From: Streptomyces sp. CB02414
GTDB lineage: Bacteria; Actinomycetota; Actinomycetes; Streptomycetales; Streptomycetaceae
Assembly (NCBI RefSeq): GCF_001905385.1
Contig: NZ_LIPF01000006.1
Location: forward strand, 310,001 to 374,000
Reading direction: 5' to 3'
DNA length: 64,000 nucleotides
How positions within the stretch are numbered: the stretch's first letter is position 1; each line of letters begins with the position of its first letter. Shown piece by piece: positions 44,113-51,922 of this stretch. Made by a program: the position numbers and the translations under genes. A model generated the notes under the pieces. It was not told the DNA's origin and did no database searches. It saw only the letters and a list, made by a program, of their open reading frames with translations.

Positions 44113-44831
44113 CCACGTCCTCCGTACGCGTCCTCGTGGCCACCGCGGTCCCCGTCGAACGGGACGCGGTGGCTCAGGCGTTCCCAGGGGCCTGCGTTCA
44201 GCTGCCCGGCCCCGGCATCACCGTCCACCGGCCGCCGCACGGCCCGGACCTCCTCGCGGCCGGCGTCGGCCCCGCCCTCGCCGCCGCCTCCACCGCCGCC
44301 GCGCTGACCGCCGCGGCCCTCGACGGCGACCCCTACGCCCTGGTCGTCTCGGCCGGCATCGGCGGCGGCTTCGCACCTCACGCGCCCGTCGGCTCCCTCG
44401 TCGTCGCCGACGAGATCACCGCCGCCGACCTGGGCGCCGAGACCGCCGACGGCTTTCTGCCGGTGACCGAACTCGGCTTCGGCACCGTCACCCACTTCCC
44501 GCCCGCCGGCCTCGTCGCCGCCGTCACCACCGCGACCGGCGCCCTCCCCGGCACCGTCCTGACGGGGTCCACCGTCACCGGCACCGCCGGACGCGCCGCG
44601 CTGCTGCGCGACCGCCACCCGCGCGCCCTGGCCGAGGGGATGGAGGGATTCGGCGTCGCCGAGGCCGCCGCCGCACACGGGGTGCCCGTGCTGGAGCTGC
44701 GCGCGGTGTCCAACCCGGTCGGCCCGCGCGACCGCGCCGCCTGGCGCATCGGCGACGCGCTGGCGGCCCTGACGGACGCCTTCGGGAAGCTCGCCCCCGT
44801 CCTTTCGAGTTGGACCCCACATGACGACTGA
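44109..44831 (+). CDS. mqnB: Futalosine hydrolase
   Basis: About 240 residues, nucleoside-phosphorylase/nucleosidase fold: VRVLVATAVPVERDAVAQ at the N-terminus, YALVVSAGIGGGFAPHAPVGSLVVADE and the purine/ribose-binding end AEGMEGFGVAEAAAAHGVPVLELRAVSN. It removes the base from futalosine to give dehypoxanthine futalosine in the alternative menaquinone pathway. The start is unusual: the best in-frame codon covering the first strand is CTG at 44109, overlapping the DUF2771 TGA. GTG 44136 would cut off the first beta strand. It overlaps mqnD by 11 bases. Confidence 0.85.
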   Translation: MTTSSVRVLVATAVPVERDAVAQAFPGACVQLPGPGITVHRPPHGPDLLAAGVGPALAAASTAAALTAAALDGDPYALVVSAGIGGGFAPHAPVGSLVVADEITAADLGAETADGFLPVTELGFGTVTHFPPAGLVAAVTTATGALPGTVLTGSTVTGTAGRAALLRDRHPRALAEGMEGFGVAEAAAAHGVPVLELRAVSNPVGPRDRAAWRIGDALAALTDAFGKLAPVLSSWTPHDD

Positions 44832-45693
44832 GACCGTGCCCACCGAGCCGACCGAGACCCTGCGGATCGCGTACTCCCCCTGCCCGAACGACACCTTCGT
44901 CTTCGACGCCCTCGCCCACGGCCGCGTCCCGGGCGCCCCCGCCCTCGACGTGACCTTCGCGGACATCGACATCACCAACGGCATGGCCGAGCGCGGCGAG
45001 TCGGACGTGCTGAAGGTGTCGTACGCCGTACTGCCGTACGTCCTCGGCGAGTACGCCCTGCTGCCCTGCGGCGGCGCGCTGGGCCGGGGCTGCGGGCCGC
45101 TGGTGCTGACCCGGGAGGCGGACGCGGACCTGAGGGGCCGCACGGTCGCCGTGCCGAGCGAGACCTCCACCGCCTACCTGCTCTTCCGCCTGTGGGCGGC
45201 CGACACGGTGCCCGGCGGGGTCGGCGAGATCGTGGTCATGCCGTTCCACGAGATCATGCCGGCCGTGCGGGACGGGAAGGTCGACGCGGGACTCGTGATC
45301 CACGAGGCCCGCTTCACGTACCGGAACTACGGGCTGCACAAGCTCGCCGACATGGGCGAGCACTGGGAGCACACCACCGGACTGCCGATCCCGCTCGGCG
45401 CGATCATCGCCAAGCGGTCGCTGGGCGAGGCGGCGCTGACCCGGCTGGCCGACTCCGTGCGCGCCTCGGTCCGCGCGGCCTGGGACGACCCGGAGGCGTC
45501 CCGGCCGTACGTGATGGAGCACGCGCAGGAGATGGACCCGGCCGTCGCCGACCAGCACATCGGGCTGTACGTCAACGAGTTCACGGCCGACCTCGGCGAA
45601 GACGGCTACGCGGCCGTCCGGGGCCTGCTGACCCGCGCGGCGGCCGAGGGACTGGTACCGGCCCTCGGCCCGGACGCGCTGGCGTTCCCGTAG
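44821..45693 (+). CDS. mqnD: 1,4-dihydroxy-6-naphthoate synthase
   Basis: A 290-residue periplasmic-binding-protein-fold enzyme of the futalosine menaquinone pathway. Signature SPCPNDTFVFDALAHG (19-34), the ITNGMAERGESDVLKVSY segment and the catalytic histidine in GLVIHEARFTY (His161). It converts cyclic dehypoxanthine futalosine to 1,4-dihydroxy-6-naphthoate. ATG at 44821, inside the end of mqnB, shows translational coupling. mqnA and mqnC are not in this window, as usual in Streptomyces. Confidence 0.95.
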   Translation: MTTETVPTEPTETLRIAYSPCPNDTFVFDALAHGRVPGAPALDVTFADIDITNGMAERGESDVLKVSYAVLPYVLGEYALLPCGGALGRGCGPLVLTREADADLRGRTVAVPSETSTAYLLFRLWAADTVPGGVGEIVVMPFHEIMPAVRDGKVDAGLVIHEARFTYRNYGLHKLADMGEHWEHTTGLPIPLGAIIAKRSLGEAALTRLADSVRASVRAAWDDPEASRPYVMEHAQEMDPAVADQHIGLYVNEFTADLGEDGYAAVRGLLTRAAAEGLVPALGPDALAFP

Positions 45694-45705
45694 CGGCGTG
45701 GCGGG

Positions 45706-46089
45706 TCAGACGTCCAGCTGGTCGGCGACCGCGCGCAGCAGTCCGGCGATCTTCTTGCCGGCGGTCTTGTCGGGGTAGCGGCCGCGCTCCAGCATCGGGG
45801 TGATGTTCTCCAGGAGCGTCGTCAGGTCCTGGACGATCGACGCCAGCTCGTCGGGCTTCTTGCGCTGGGCGGCCGCGACCGACGGGGCCGGGTCCAGCAG
45901 GGTGAGGGAGAGCGCCTGGTCGCCGCGCTGCCCGGCGACCACGCCGAACTCCACTCGCTGCCCCGGCTTCAGTGCCTCGACTCCGGCGGGGAGGACCGAG
46001 GAATGCACGAAGACGTCACCGCCGTCGTCGCGGGAGAGGAAGCCGAAGCCCTTCTCGCTGTTGAACCACTTGACCTTGCCGGTAGGCAC
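45706..46089 (-). CDS. Cold-shock-domain protein with C-terminal extension
   Basis: A 127-residue protein. Residues 1-67 are a CspA domain: GKVKWFNSEKGFGFL (RNP1) and DVFVHSSVL (RNP2). The remaining 60 residues are a conserved actinobacterial extension (KKPDELASIVQDLTTLLENITPMLE and GKKIAGLLRAVADQLDV) predicted helical. The GTG at 46089 has GAGGA six bases upstream, which decides the start. It binds single-stranded nucleic acid as an RNA chaperone. Convergent with mqnD, 12 bases apart. Confidence 0.92.
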   Translation of the reverse strand: MPTGKVKWFNSEKGFGFLSRDDGGDVFVHSSVLPAGVEALKPGQRVEFGVVAGQRGDQALSLTLLDPAPSVAAAQRKKPDELASIVQDLTTLLENITPMLERGRYPDKTAGKKIAGLLRAVADQLDV

Positions 46090-46250
46090 GTCTGTCCTCG
46101 TCCTCGTACTCGTCGGAAAACTGCTCGGAAACGGCTCTTGATAGCACTTGGGCGGGTCGTCCGACCCGCCGGTGTCCAGGCTAATGGTCACGGCGCCGGT
46201 GACAAGACGTCCCCCGGCTGTTCCTCAGGGCTGGGAACTACCCTGGTCGG

Positions 46251-46523
46251 GTGCGTGACAAAACCCGAACGAATTCCGCCGCGCCCGGTGACCGGCTGAT
46301 CCGCGCCGGTGCGATCGTCTTCCTCATCGGCACCGTGGCCACTCTGGTCACGGTGGCCCCGCTGCTGCTGGGCACGACGCCGTTCCCCACCTACATGTTC
46401 GTGCTGAGCATGCTGATGGGGGTCGGCTTCCTCATCGCCGGGGCGGGCGTCTTCCAGTCGATCGCGGCGGGCCGGCGTCAGGCCCGCGCGGCGGCCACCC
46501 CACCGGAGCCGGCGCCGCAGTAG
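46251..46523 (+). CDS. Small two-span membrane protein
   Basis: A 90-residue protein with a charged N-terminus (RDKTRTNSAAPGDRLIR), two membrane segments (AGAIVFLIGTVATLVTVAPLLL and YMFVLSMLMGVGFLIAGAGVF) and a basic, proline/alanine-rich tail. Start GTG at 46251. It is a conserved hypothetical type in Streptomyces; function unknown. Its 3' end overlaps the convergent HAD gene by 46 bases. Confidence 0.8.
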   Translation: MRDKTRTNSAAPGDRLIRAGAIVFLIGTVATLVTVAPLLLGTTPFPTYMFVLSMLMGVGFLIAGAGVFQSIAAGRRQARAAATPPEPAPQ

Positions 46524-47134
46524 TCCGCGAGCCAGTCCGGGAACTCGGTCAGGTCGCCGAGGACCACGTCGGCGCCGGCCTCCCGCAGCTCCTCGGCACT
46601 GCACGGGCCGCTGGCCACCGCCACGGAGCGGGCACCGGCGGCGCGGGCACCGCGGACGTCGCCGAGGTGGTCGCCGACGTACACGTCCGCGGCGTGCTCG
46701 CGCAGGGCCACGGCCTTCTGCTCCGCCCACAGGTCGCCGATCACGGCGTCCGGCTCGATGCCGAGGTGCGCCAGGTGCAGCTTGGCGTTCGGCTCGTACT
46801 TGGCGGTGACGACGAGCGCCCGCCCGCCGGCCTCGCGCACGGCGGCTATGGCCTCGCGGGCGCCGGGCAGCGCGGGCGTGGCGGCGACGGCGTACGTCGG
46901 GTACATCTCCCGGTACAGGTCGGCGACGGCGTCGATCTCCTCGGCCGGGAACCAGTGCGCCAGCTCCTCCACCAGCGGCGGCCCGAGCCGCGTGACGGCC
47001 AGATCGGCGTCGACGTACGTCCCGGTCCGCTCGGTCAGCGCCACGTAGCAGGCGCGGATGCCGGGGCGCGAGTCGATCAGCGTCATGTCGAGATCGAAAC
47101 CGACGGTGGGCGCGGGGCGGGTGGTGGAGGCCAT
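46478..47134 (-). CDS. HAD-family hydrolase (phosphoglycolate phosphatase-like)
   Basis: A 218-residue HAD phosphatase. Motif I is GFDLDMTLIDSR (Asp nucleophile in DLDMT), motif II VVTAKYE, motif III lysine in AEQKAVAL, motif IV VGDHLGDV. A helical cap lies between motifs I and II (subclass I), as in phosphoglycolate and pyrophosphate phosphatases. Start ATG 47134 is chosen; ATG 47143 adds three residues. The frame stays open for 2 kb upstream through a GC minisatellite, which is not coding. Substrate unknown. Confidence 0.85.
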   Translation of the reverse strand: MASTTRPAPTVGFDLDMTLIDSRPGIRACYVALTERTGTYVDADLAVTRLGPPLVEELAHWFPAEEIDAVADLYREMYPTYAVAATPALPGAREAIAAVREAGGRALVVTAKYEPNAKLHLAHLGIEPDAVIGDLWAEQKAVALREHAADVYVGDHLGDVRGARAAGARSVAVASGPCSAEELREAGADVVLGDLTEFPDWLADYCGAGSGGVAAARA

Positions 47135-47194
47135 GGGGTCCATTGTGCCGGGAGGGTGGTGGGACTGGAGTCGGGGCGGGGTCAGGGGCCGGGG

Positions 47195-47293
47195 CCCAAG
47201 GCCGGGGCCGGGGCCGGGGCCCAGGGCCGGGGCCGGGGCCGGGGCCCAAGGCCGGGGCCGGGGCCGGGGCCCAAGGCCGGGGCCGGGGCAGGC
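47195..47293. repeat. 25-bp GC minisatellite, about four copies
   Basis: A period of exactly 25 bases: the ccc that opens each unit falls at 47195, 47220, 47245 and 47270. Each unit is ccca(a/g)g followed by three ccgggg blocks. The plus strand has runs of GGGG every six bases, a G-quadruplex-compatible pattern. It lies in the 377-bp gap between the HAD start and the HAAS-protein stop. Confidence 0.85.
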
Positions 47294-47417
47294 GCCAGAC
47301 CCAGGGCGGGATCCGCAGCCAGGTCTTGGGCACGGGCTTGGGCCGGGGCAGGGGCCGGTCCTGGGGAAGGGCCGGGCCCTGGCAGGAGCCGGGGCCAGGA
47401 CCGGGTCCGGGTCCGGA

Positions 47418-47493
47418 GCCGAGGGCCGGGGCCGGAGCCGAGGGCCGGGGCCGGAGCCGAGGGCCGGGGCCGGAGCCGAGGGCCGGGTCCGGG
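47418..47493. repeat. 19-bp GC minisatellite, about four copies
   Basis: The unit gccgagggccggggccgga starts at 47418, 47437, 47456 and 47475, exactly 19 bases apart, ending just before the HAAS-protein stop (47512). It shares the ccggggcc core with the 25-bp array 125 bases away. The sequence between the arrays is also G-rich but irregular. No gene was seen between 47135 and 47511. Confidence 0.85.
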
Positions 47494-47511
47494 GCCGGGT
47501 CGGAGCCCTGG

Positions 47512-48513
47512 TCAGGCCCGTGGGCGGCGGGCCCGCCACAGGAGGTACAGGGCCGTGGCCACGGCCGCGGTGCGCAGGACCCAGGGCCAGGTCTCGGTGA
47601 CCGCGTCGTTCATGTGGCCCTCGGCGATGGGGTCGCCCCAGCGGCCCTCCGTGCGGCCCCAGAGCCAGACGACCCCGGCGGCGGCGACCGTGCCTGGCAG
47701 GCCCAGTACCGCCCACTTCGACTGGGCGGGGGTGAGGCGCCGGGAGAGGTAGGCGATCAGCCAGCCCAGGCCGAGCGGGACCAGGCTGCCCAGGACGGCG
47801 CCGGCGATCAGCAGGGCGGCGGCCAGGAGCAGCAGGGGGTTGTTCCAGCCGCCCTCGGGCCACAGGCGGGGGAGGCTGCGGCGACGGGACGCCGCCTCCT
47901 CCACGGCCCCGGCCGCTTCGGCCTTCTCGGCGGCCGCCCGCTGCTCCCGTTCCTTCCGCTCGGCCTCGTCCCGTTCCCGCGGCGGGGGCTTGAGCAGGTC
48001 CGGGATCTCCACCCCGCCGACGAACCCGGGCACCTGGTCGCCGATGTCCCCGTACGGGCCGCTGTCCACCCGCCACCAGTCGCGCCGCGCCGCGCCGTCG
48101 CCCAGCTCGTGGGCGCCCGCCAGGTGCGGCGGGGAGGCGGCCGGCGCCGGGGAGGCGTCGGGCGCGGTGGGGCGCGGGACGGCGCGGCGCAGGCCGCCCC
48201 TGCGCTTCTCCTTCTCGCGCGGCCCGCCGTCCGGCTGTTCGGGCACGGCGGCCGGTGGCGGCACCGGCGGCCGCGGGGCACCGCTCGTGCCGCCCGCCGC
48301 CTCCACGACGTCGTCGGGGCTGCCGAGCCGGTCCAGGATGCGGCGGACGGCGGCGGGACTGTCCACGACGGCCTTCGCCCGGCTCTTGTCGATCTCGCCC
48401 CGCAGTTCGGACACCAGCCGCATGCGGGTGGCCGACGGCAGCTGCCGCTGCTGGGCCACGTCGCCGACGCGGCTCAGATACTCGAAGACGACCTGGTCGC
48501 TCTCGATGCCCAC
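47512..48513 (-). CDS. HAAS/permease-prefix-domain membrane protein
   Basis: A 333-residue protein. Residues 1-70 (VFEYLSRVGDVAQQRQLP, LVSELRGEIDKSRA, VRRILDRLGSPDDVVEAA) form the helical HAAS-type cytoplasmic domain often found on PadR-coupled sensors or permeases. A proline-rich linker follows, then a charged coiled region (RERDEAERKEREQRAAAEKAEA, about 185-205) and four membrane segments. GTG at 48513 with GGAGG six bases upstream. No PadR gene is adjacent. Function unknown; it may relay membrane state to a cytoplasmic partner. Confidence 0.75.
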   Translation of the reverse strand: MGIESDQVVFEYLSRVGDVAQQRQLPSATRMRLVSELRGEIDKSRAKAVVDSPAAVRRILDRLGSPDDVVEAAGGTSGAPRPPVPPPAAVPEQPDGGPREKEKRRGGLRRAVPRPTAPDASPAPAASPPHLAGAHELGDGAARRDWWRVDSGPYGDIGDQVPGFVGGVEIPDLLKPPPRERDEAERKEREQRAAAEKAEAAGAVEEAASRRRSLPRLWPEGGWNNPLLLLAAALLIAGAVLGSLVPLGLGWLIAYLSRRLTPAQSKWAVLGLPGTVAAAGVVWLWGRTEGRWGDPIAEGHMNDAVTETWPWVLRTAAVATALYLLWRARRPRA

Positions 48514-48650
48514 GAACGCCTCCGGGGCGGTGTGTTGTGGTACCCGTCGGACGAAGGTACCGAATCCTCCCGCGCTCGGCGGACACCACCGCGCACGTCA
48601 CCGGCGCACGCACCGCCCCACCGTCGTACCCACCCGCTACCGTGGGCCGG

Positions 48651-51227
48651 ATGAGCACCGAGGAGAAGTCCGCGGCCCCCCGGTCCCTCGCGGAGGCGCT
48701 CCGCGTCAGGGACGACGTCTCGCTGGCCGCCCTCCTGCGCAGCCGTCCCGACCTCGTCACCCCCGTCCCCACGGACCTCACGCAGCTCGCCACCCGCGCC
48801 GGCACCCGCGCCTCGGTCGTACGCGCCCTGGAGCGGCTGGACCGGTTCGCGCTGCAGGCGGCGGAGGCGCTGGCCGTGGCGGCGGACCCGGCGCCGTACG
48901 AGGAGCTGCTGCGGCTCATGGCCGGTGACGAGGGCGACCCGGCCGTCGCCGCCGCCCTGCCCCGCACCGTGGCGCTGCTGCGCGAGCAGGCGCTGGTGTG
49001 GGGCGCCGACGACCGGCTGCGGCTGGTGCGCACCGCCCGCGAGCTGCTCACGCCGTCCCCGCAGCACCCGTCCCCGACGGGCCTCGGGCCGACCGTGCGG
49101 GAGGCGACGGCGGGGATGTCGCCGGGGCGGATGCAGGAGATCCTCACCGCCGTCGGTCTCGCGTCGACCCACGACTCCGTCTCCGCCGTGTCCGCGCTCG
49201 GCGAGCTGTTCGGCGACCGGAAGCGGATGGCGGCGCTGCTGGCCGCCCTGCCCGGGGAGTCCCGCGAGGTGCTGGAGCGGCTGATGTGGGGCCCGCCGTA
49301 CGGGCAGGTCACCCACGATCCGGCGGCCCACCTGCGGGCACTGCTGGACCGGGGCCTGCTGCTGCCGACCGCGCCCGGCACGGTCGTGCTGCCCCGCGAG
49401 GTCGCCCTGCACCTGCGCGCGGGCCGGGCGCACCGGACGACGGAGCCGCTGCCGCCGCCGGTGGAGGCCGCGGCCACGCACCGTCCACAGGTTGTGGACG
49501 CCACCGCGGCCGGGCAGGCGCTGGCCGCGCTGGCGACCGTCGACGAGCTGCTGAAGGAGTGGGACGAGGGCGGCCCGGCGGTGCTGCGGGCCGGCGGGCT
49601 GAGCGTGCGCGACCTGAAGCGGACGGCCGTCGCCCTGGACGTGCCCGAGCCGGTCGCCGCCTTCTGGGTCGAACTGGCCTACGCGGCCGGGCTGATCGCC
49701 TCCGACGGGGAGGCCGACGAGCGGTACGCGGCGACTCCGGCGTACGACGAGTGGCGCGAGCTGCCGCCGGCCGAGCGGTGGGCGCTGCTGGCCGAGTCGT
49801 GGCTGACGGCGACCCGGACGCCGGGCGTGGTCGGCGGACGGGACGCGAAGGACCGTACGCTCTCGGCGCTCGGCCCGAACCTGGACCGCTCGGCGGCGCC
49901 GGAGGTACGGCGCCGGGTGCTGGCCCTGCTGGCGGGGCTGCCCGAGGGCGCCTCGCCCGATGGGGAGTCGGTGCTGGGCCGGCTGCGCTGGGAGCGCCCC
50001 CTGCGCGGACCGCAGCAGCGGGAGCAGCGGGACGACGACCTGCGCAGCCGGCTCGCGCGGTGGACGCTGTCCGAGGCCGAGCTGCTGGGCATCACCGGGC
50101 GCGGTGCGCTCGCGGCGCCCGGCCGGGCGCTGATCGGGGCGCCGGAGCCGGTCCGTCCGGCGGCGGAGCACCAACCGGAACCCGCGGGCCCCGGCGACAA
50201 GCTTCCCGTCCACCACCACCGCACGCCCCCCGCACCCGCCCCCGCGACCCCCGCCGAACAGGCCGTCGCCACCGCGGCCGCCGCCCGGCTGCTCGCGCCG
50301 CTCTTCCCCGAGCCGCTGGACCACGTGCTGCTCCAGGCCGACCTGACGGCGGTGGCGCCGGGGCCGCTGGAGCGGGAGCTGGCCGACGTGCTGGGGGTGC
50401 TCGCGGACGTGGAGTCGAAGGGCGGGGCGACCGTCTACCGGTTCACGCCGGGTTCGGTGCGGCGCGCGCTGGACGCCGGGCAGAGCGCCGCCGACCTGCA
50501 CGCCTTCCTGGCCCGGCATTCCCGTACGCCGGTTCCGCAGCCGCTGACGTACCTGATCGACGACGTGGCCCGGCGGCACGGGCGGCTGCGGGTGGGCGCG
50601 GCCTCGGCGTACGTGCGCTGCGACGACGACGCGACGCTGGACGAGATCCTGGCCGACAAGCGGGCCGCCGGCCTCGGCCTGCGCCGCCTCGCGCCGACCG
50701 TCCTGGCCGCGCAGGCCGACCCGGCGGCGCTGCTGGAGGGGCTGCGCGCGATGGGGTTCGCGCCGGCCGCGGAGTCCGCCGCCGGTGACGTGCTGATCGC
50801 CCGCGCCGACGCCCACCGCACCCCGCCTCGTGCGGCGCCCCAGCCGGTCCCGGACGGTCCGCCGGTGCCCGACGACACCCTCCTGTCGGCCGCGGTCCGT
50901 GCCATCCGGGCCGGCGACCTCGCCTCCACGACGCCGCGCAAGCCGGGCGCCGGGGAGGGTACGGGCGGCGGCCCGGCGGCGGACGGCGAGCTGCCCCGCA
51001 CGAGCGCCGCCGAGACCCTCGCCACCGTGCAGGCGGCGGCGCTGACCGGCGAGGCGCTGTGGATCGGCTACGTGAACGCGGAGGGCGCCGCCAGCCAGCG
51101 CGTCATCGCGCCGATCCGGGTGGAGGGCGGCTTCGTGACGGCGTACGACCACACGGCGGACGAGGTGCGCACGTACCCGCTGCACCGGATCACGGGCGTG
51201 GCCGAGCTGGCCGACGACGCGCCCTGA
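48651..51227 (+). CDS. Helicase-associated (PF13625-like) domain protein
   Basis: An 858-residue protein. It consists of winged-helix-like repeats (for example ARAGTRASVVRALERLDRFALQAAEALAVA) and, at about 540-720, a region matching the XPB/Ssl2-type DNA-binding domain PF13625 (LDHVLLQADLTAVAPGPLERELADVL, VYRFTPGSVRRALDAGQSAADLHAFLARHSRTPVPQPLTYLIDDVARRHGRLR; given in parts). The last 60 residues (EALWIGYVNAEGAASQRVIAP) resemble a WYL ligand-binding domain. There are no Walker motifs. ATG 48651. Located two small genes upstream of an XPB-type helicase that shares the same domain; likely a DNA-repair or transcription accessory factor, by inference. Confidence 0.82.
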   Translation: MSTEEKSAAPRSLAEALRVRDDVSLAALLRSRPDLVTPVPTDLTQLATRAGTRASVVRALERLDRFALQAAEALAVAADPAPYEELLRLMAGDEGDPAVAAALPRTVALLREQALVWGADDRLRLVRTARELLTPSPQHPSPTGLGPTVREATAGMSPGRMQEILTAVGLASTHDSVSAVSALGELFGDRKRMAALLAALPGESREVLERLMWGPPYGQVTHDPAAHLRALLDRGLLLPTAPGTVVLPREVALHLRAGRAHRTTEPLPPPVEAAATHRPQVVDATAAGQALAALATVDELLKEWDEGGPAVLRAGGLSVRDLKRTAVALDVPEPVAAFWVELAYAAGLIASDGEADERYAATPAYDEWRELPPAERWALLAESWLTATRTPGVVGGRDAKDRTLSALGPNLDRSAAPEVRRRVLALLAGLPEGASPDGESVLGRLRWERPLRGPQQREQRDDDLRSRLARWTLSEAELLGITGRGALAAPGRALIGAPEPVRPAAEHQPEPAGPGDKLPVHHHRTPPAPAPATPAEQAVATAAAARLLAPLFPEPLDHVLLQADLTAVAPGPLERELADVLGVLADVESKGGATVYRFTPGSVRRALDAGQSAADLHAFLARHSRTPVPQPLTYLIDDVARRHGRLRVGAASAYVRCDDDATLDEILADKRAAGLGLRRLAPTVLAAQADPAALLEGLRAMGFAPAAESAAGDVLIARADAHRTPPRAAPQPVPDGPPVPDDTLLSAAVRAIRAGDLASTTPRKPGAGEGTGGGPAADGELPRTSAAETLATVQAAALTGEALWIGYVNAEGAASQRVIAPIRVEGGFVTAYDHTADEVRTYPLHRITGVAELADDAP

Positions 51228-51402
51228 CGCGCCCCTCCGGCGCCCTCGTACGCGCCCCTCTTTCGGGGGTACGGGCCGGATCATGCACGCCACGCCGGGT
51301 GATTAGCACCTGAGAGGGAGCTTTTTTCATAATCCGCATCGATTTTTCGGCGGTCGGGCAGCCACCGGGTGTCCTGAACACCGAACCGGAAGGAACCATC
51401 CG

Positions 51403-51519
51403 ATGCGTGCCGTTCGTCGAGTCGCCACCGTCCTGACCTCCACCGCCGCGATGATCGCGGCGTTCGCCGCCGAGGCCGCCGCGGTCGGCATCGACCTCGG
51501 TGGAGGCGTGACCCTCTGA
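51403..51519 (+). CDS. 38-residue putative secreted peptide
   Basis: ATG at 51403 with GGAAGGAA ten bases upstream. The product has a basic n-region (MRAVRR), a hydrophobic core (VATVLTSTAAMIAAFAA) and a possible signal peptidase site at EAAA, leaving VGIDLGGGVTL as a mature peptide of about 11 residues. It is too small to be found by default gene calling. The spacer in front is unusually AT-rich (gcttttttcataatccgcat, about 51320-51339) and may be its promoter. Function unknown. Confidence 0.55.
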   Translation: MRAVRRVATVLTSTAAMIAAFAAEAAAVGIDLGGGVTL

Positions 51520-51554
51520 CCGCTCGCTGAAGTCCTCGTTCACGCCCCCTGACG

Positions 51555-51590
51555 GCGGGCCGGGTCCCAGCCCCCCTGGGCCCGGCCCGC
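51555..51590 (+). terminator. Hairpin between the two small peptide genes
   Basis: GCGGGCCGGG (51555-51564), a bulged T, and CCCAG (51566-51570) pair with CTGGG (51576-51580) and CCCGGCCCGC (51581-51590), a 15-bp stem with a five-base loop. It could terminate the first peptide transcript or attenuate read-through to the second. Confidence 0.75.
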
Positions 51591-51633
51591 GCCGCTCCCC
51601 CTCCCTGCCTCCCCGTATCCCGAAAGGCACGTC

Positions 51634-51846
51634 ATGCGTTCCAAGCTCCCCGATCCGGACCGCGCCGCCCGTTCCGCCGTGGCCGTCTCCGTCGCCGCCC
51701 TGATCACCGCCGCCGCGCTGTTCGGCGCCCTCGCCCCCAAGGCCGCCGCCCTGCCCCTGCCGCTGCCGGCCACCACTGTGGAGTCCCTGGTCACGGAGGG
51801 GGTCACGGCCGAGGGTCCGCTGATCAACAACATCTCTCTGCGGTAG
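51634..51846 (+). CDS. 70-residue putative secreted peptide
   Basis: ATG at 51634 with GAAAGG upstream. The N-terminus carries basic residues (MRSKLPDPDRAARSA), a hydrophobic core (VAVSVAALITAAALFGALA) and a cleavage-like PKAAA, after which about 30 residues remain (LPLPLPATTVESLV and EGPLINNISLR). There is no cysteine. It has the same design as the 38-residue peptide just upstream, so the two look like a tandem pair of small exported peptides. Function unknown. Confidence 0.6.
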   Translation: MRSKLPDPDRAARSAVAVSVAALITAAALFGALAPKAAALPLPLPATTVESLVTEGVTAEGPLINNISLR

Positions 51847-51922
51847 CCCGCCGGGACGATCAGGCACACTGGACTGTTGGCCGAGCCGCCGTCGGCCGTA
51901 CGCACGCGAAAGGGTGCCGCCC

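Noticed and set aside
47195..47493. CRISPR array
   Set aside because: The repeats are contiguous without unique spacers and no cas genes are near.
46478..49504. A 1008-codon open frame suggesting a giant HAD fusion with GPGPRPRP repeats
   Set aside because: The extension runs antisense through the HAAS-protein region, the helicase-associated gene and the GC minisatellites; only 46478-47134 is HAD-like.
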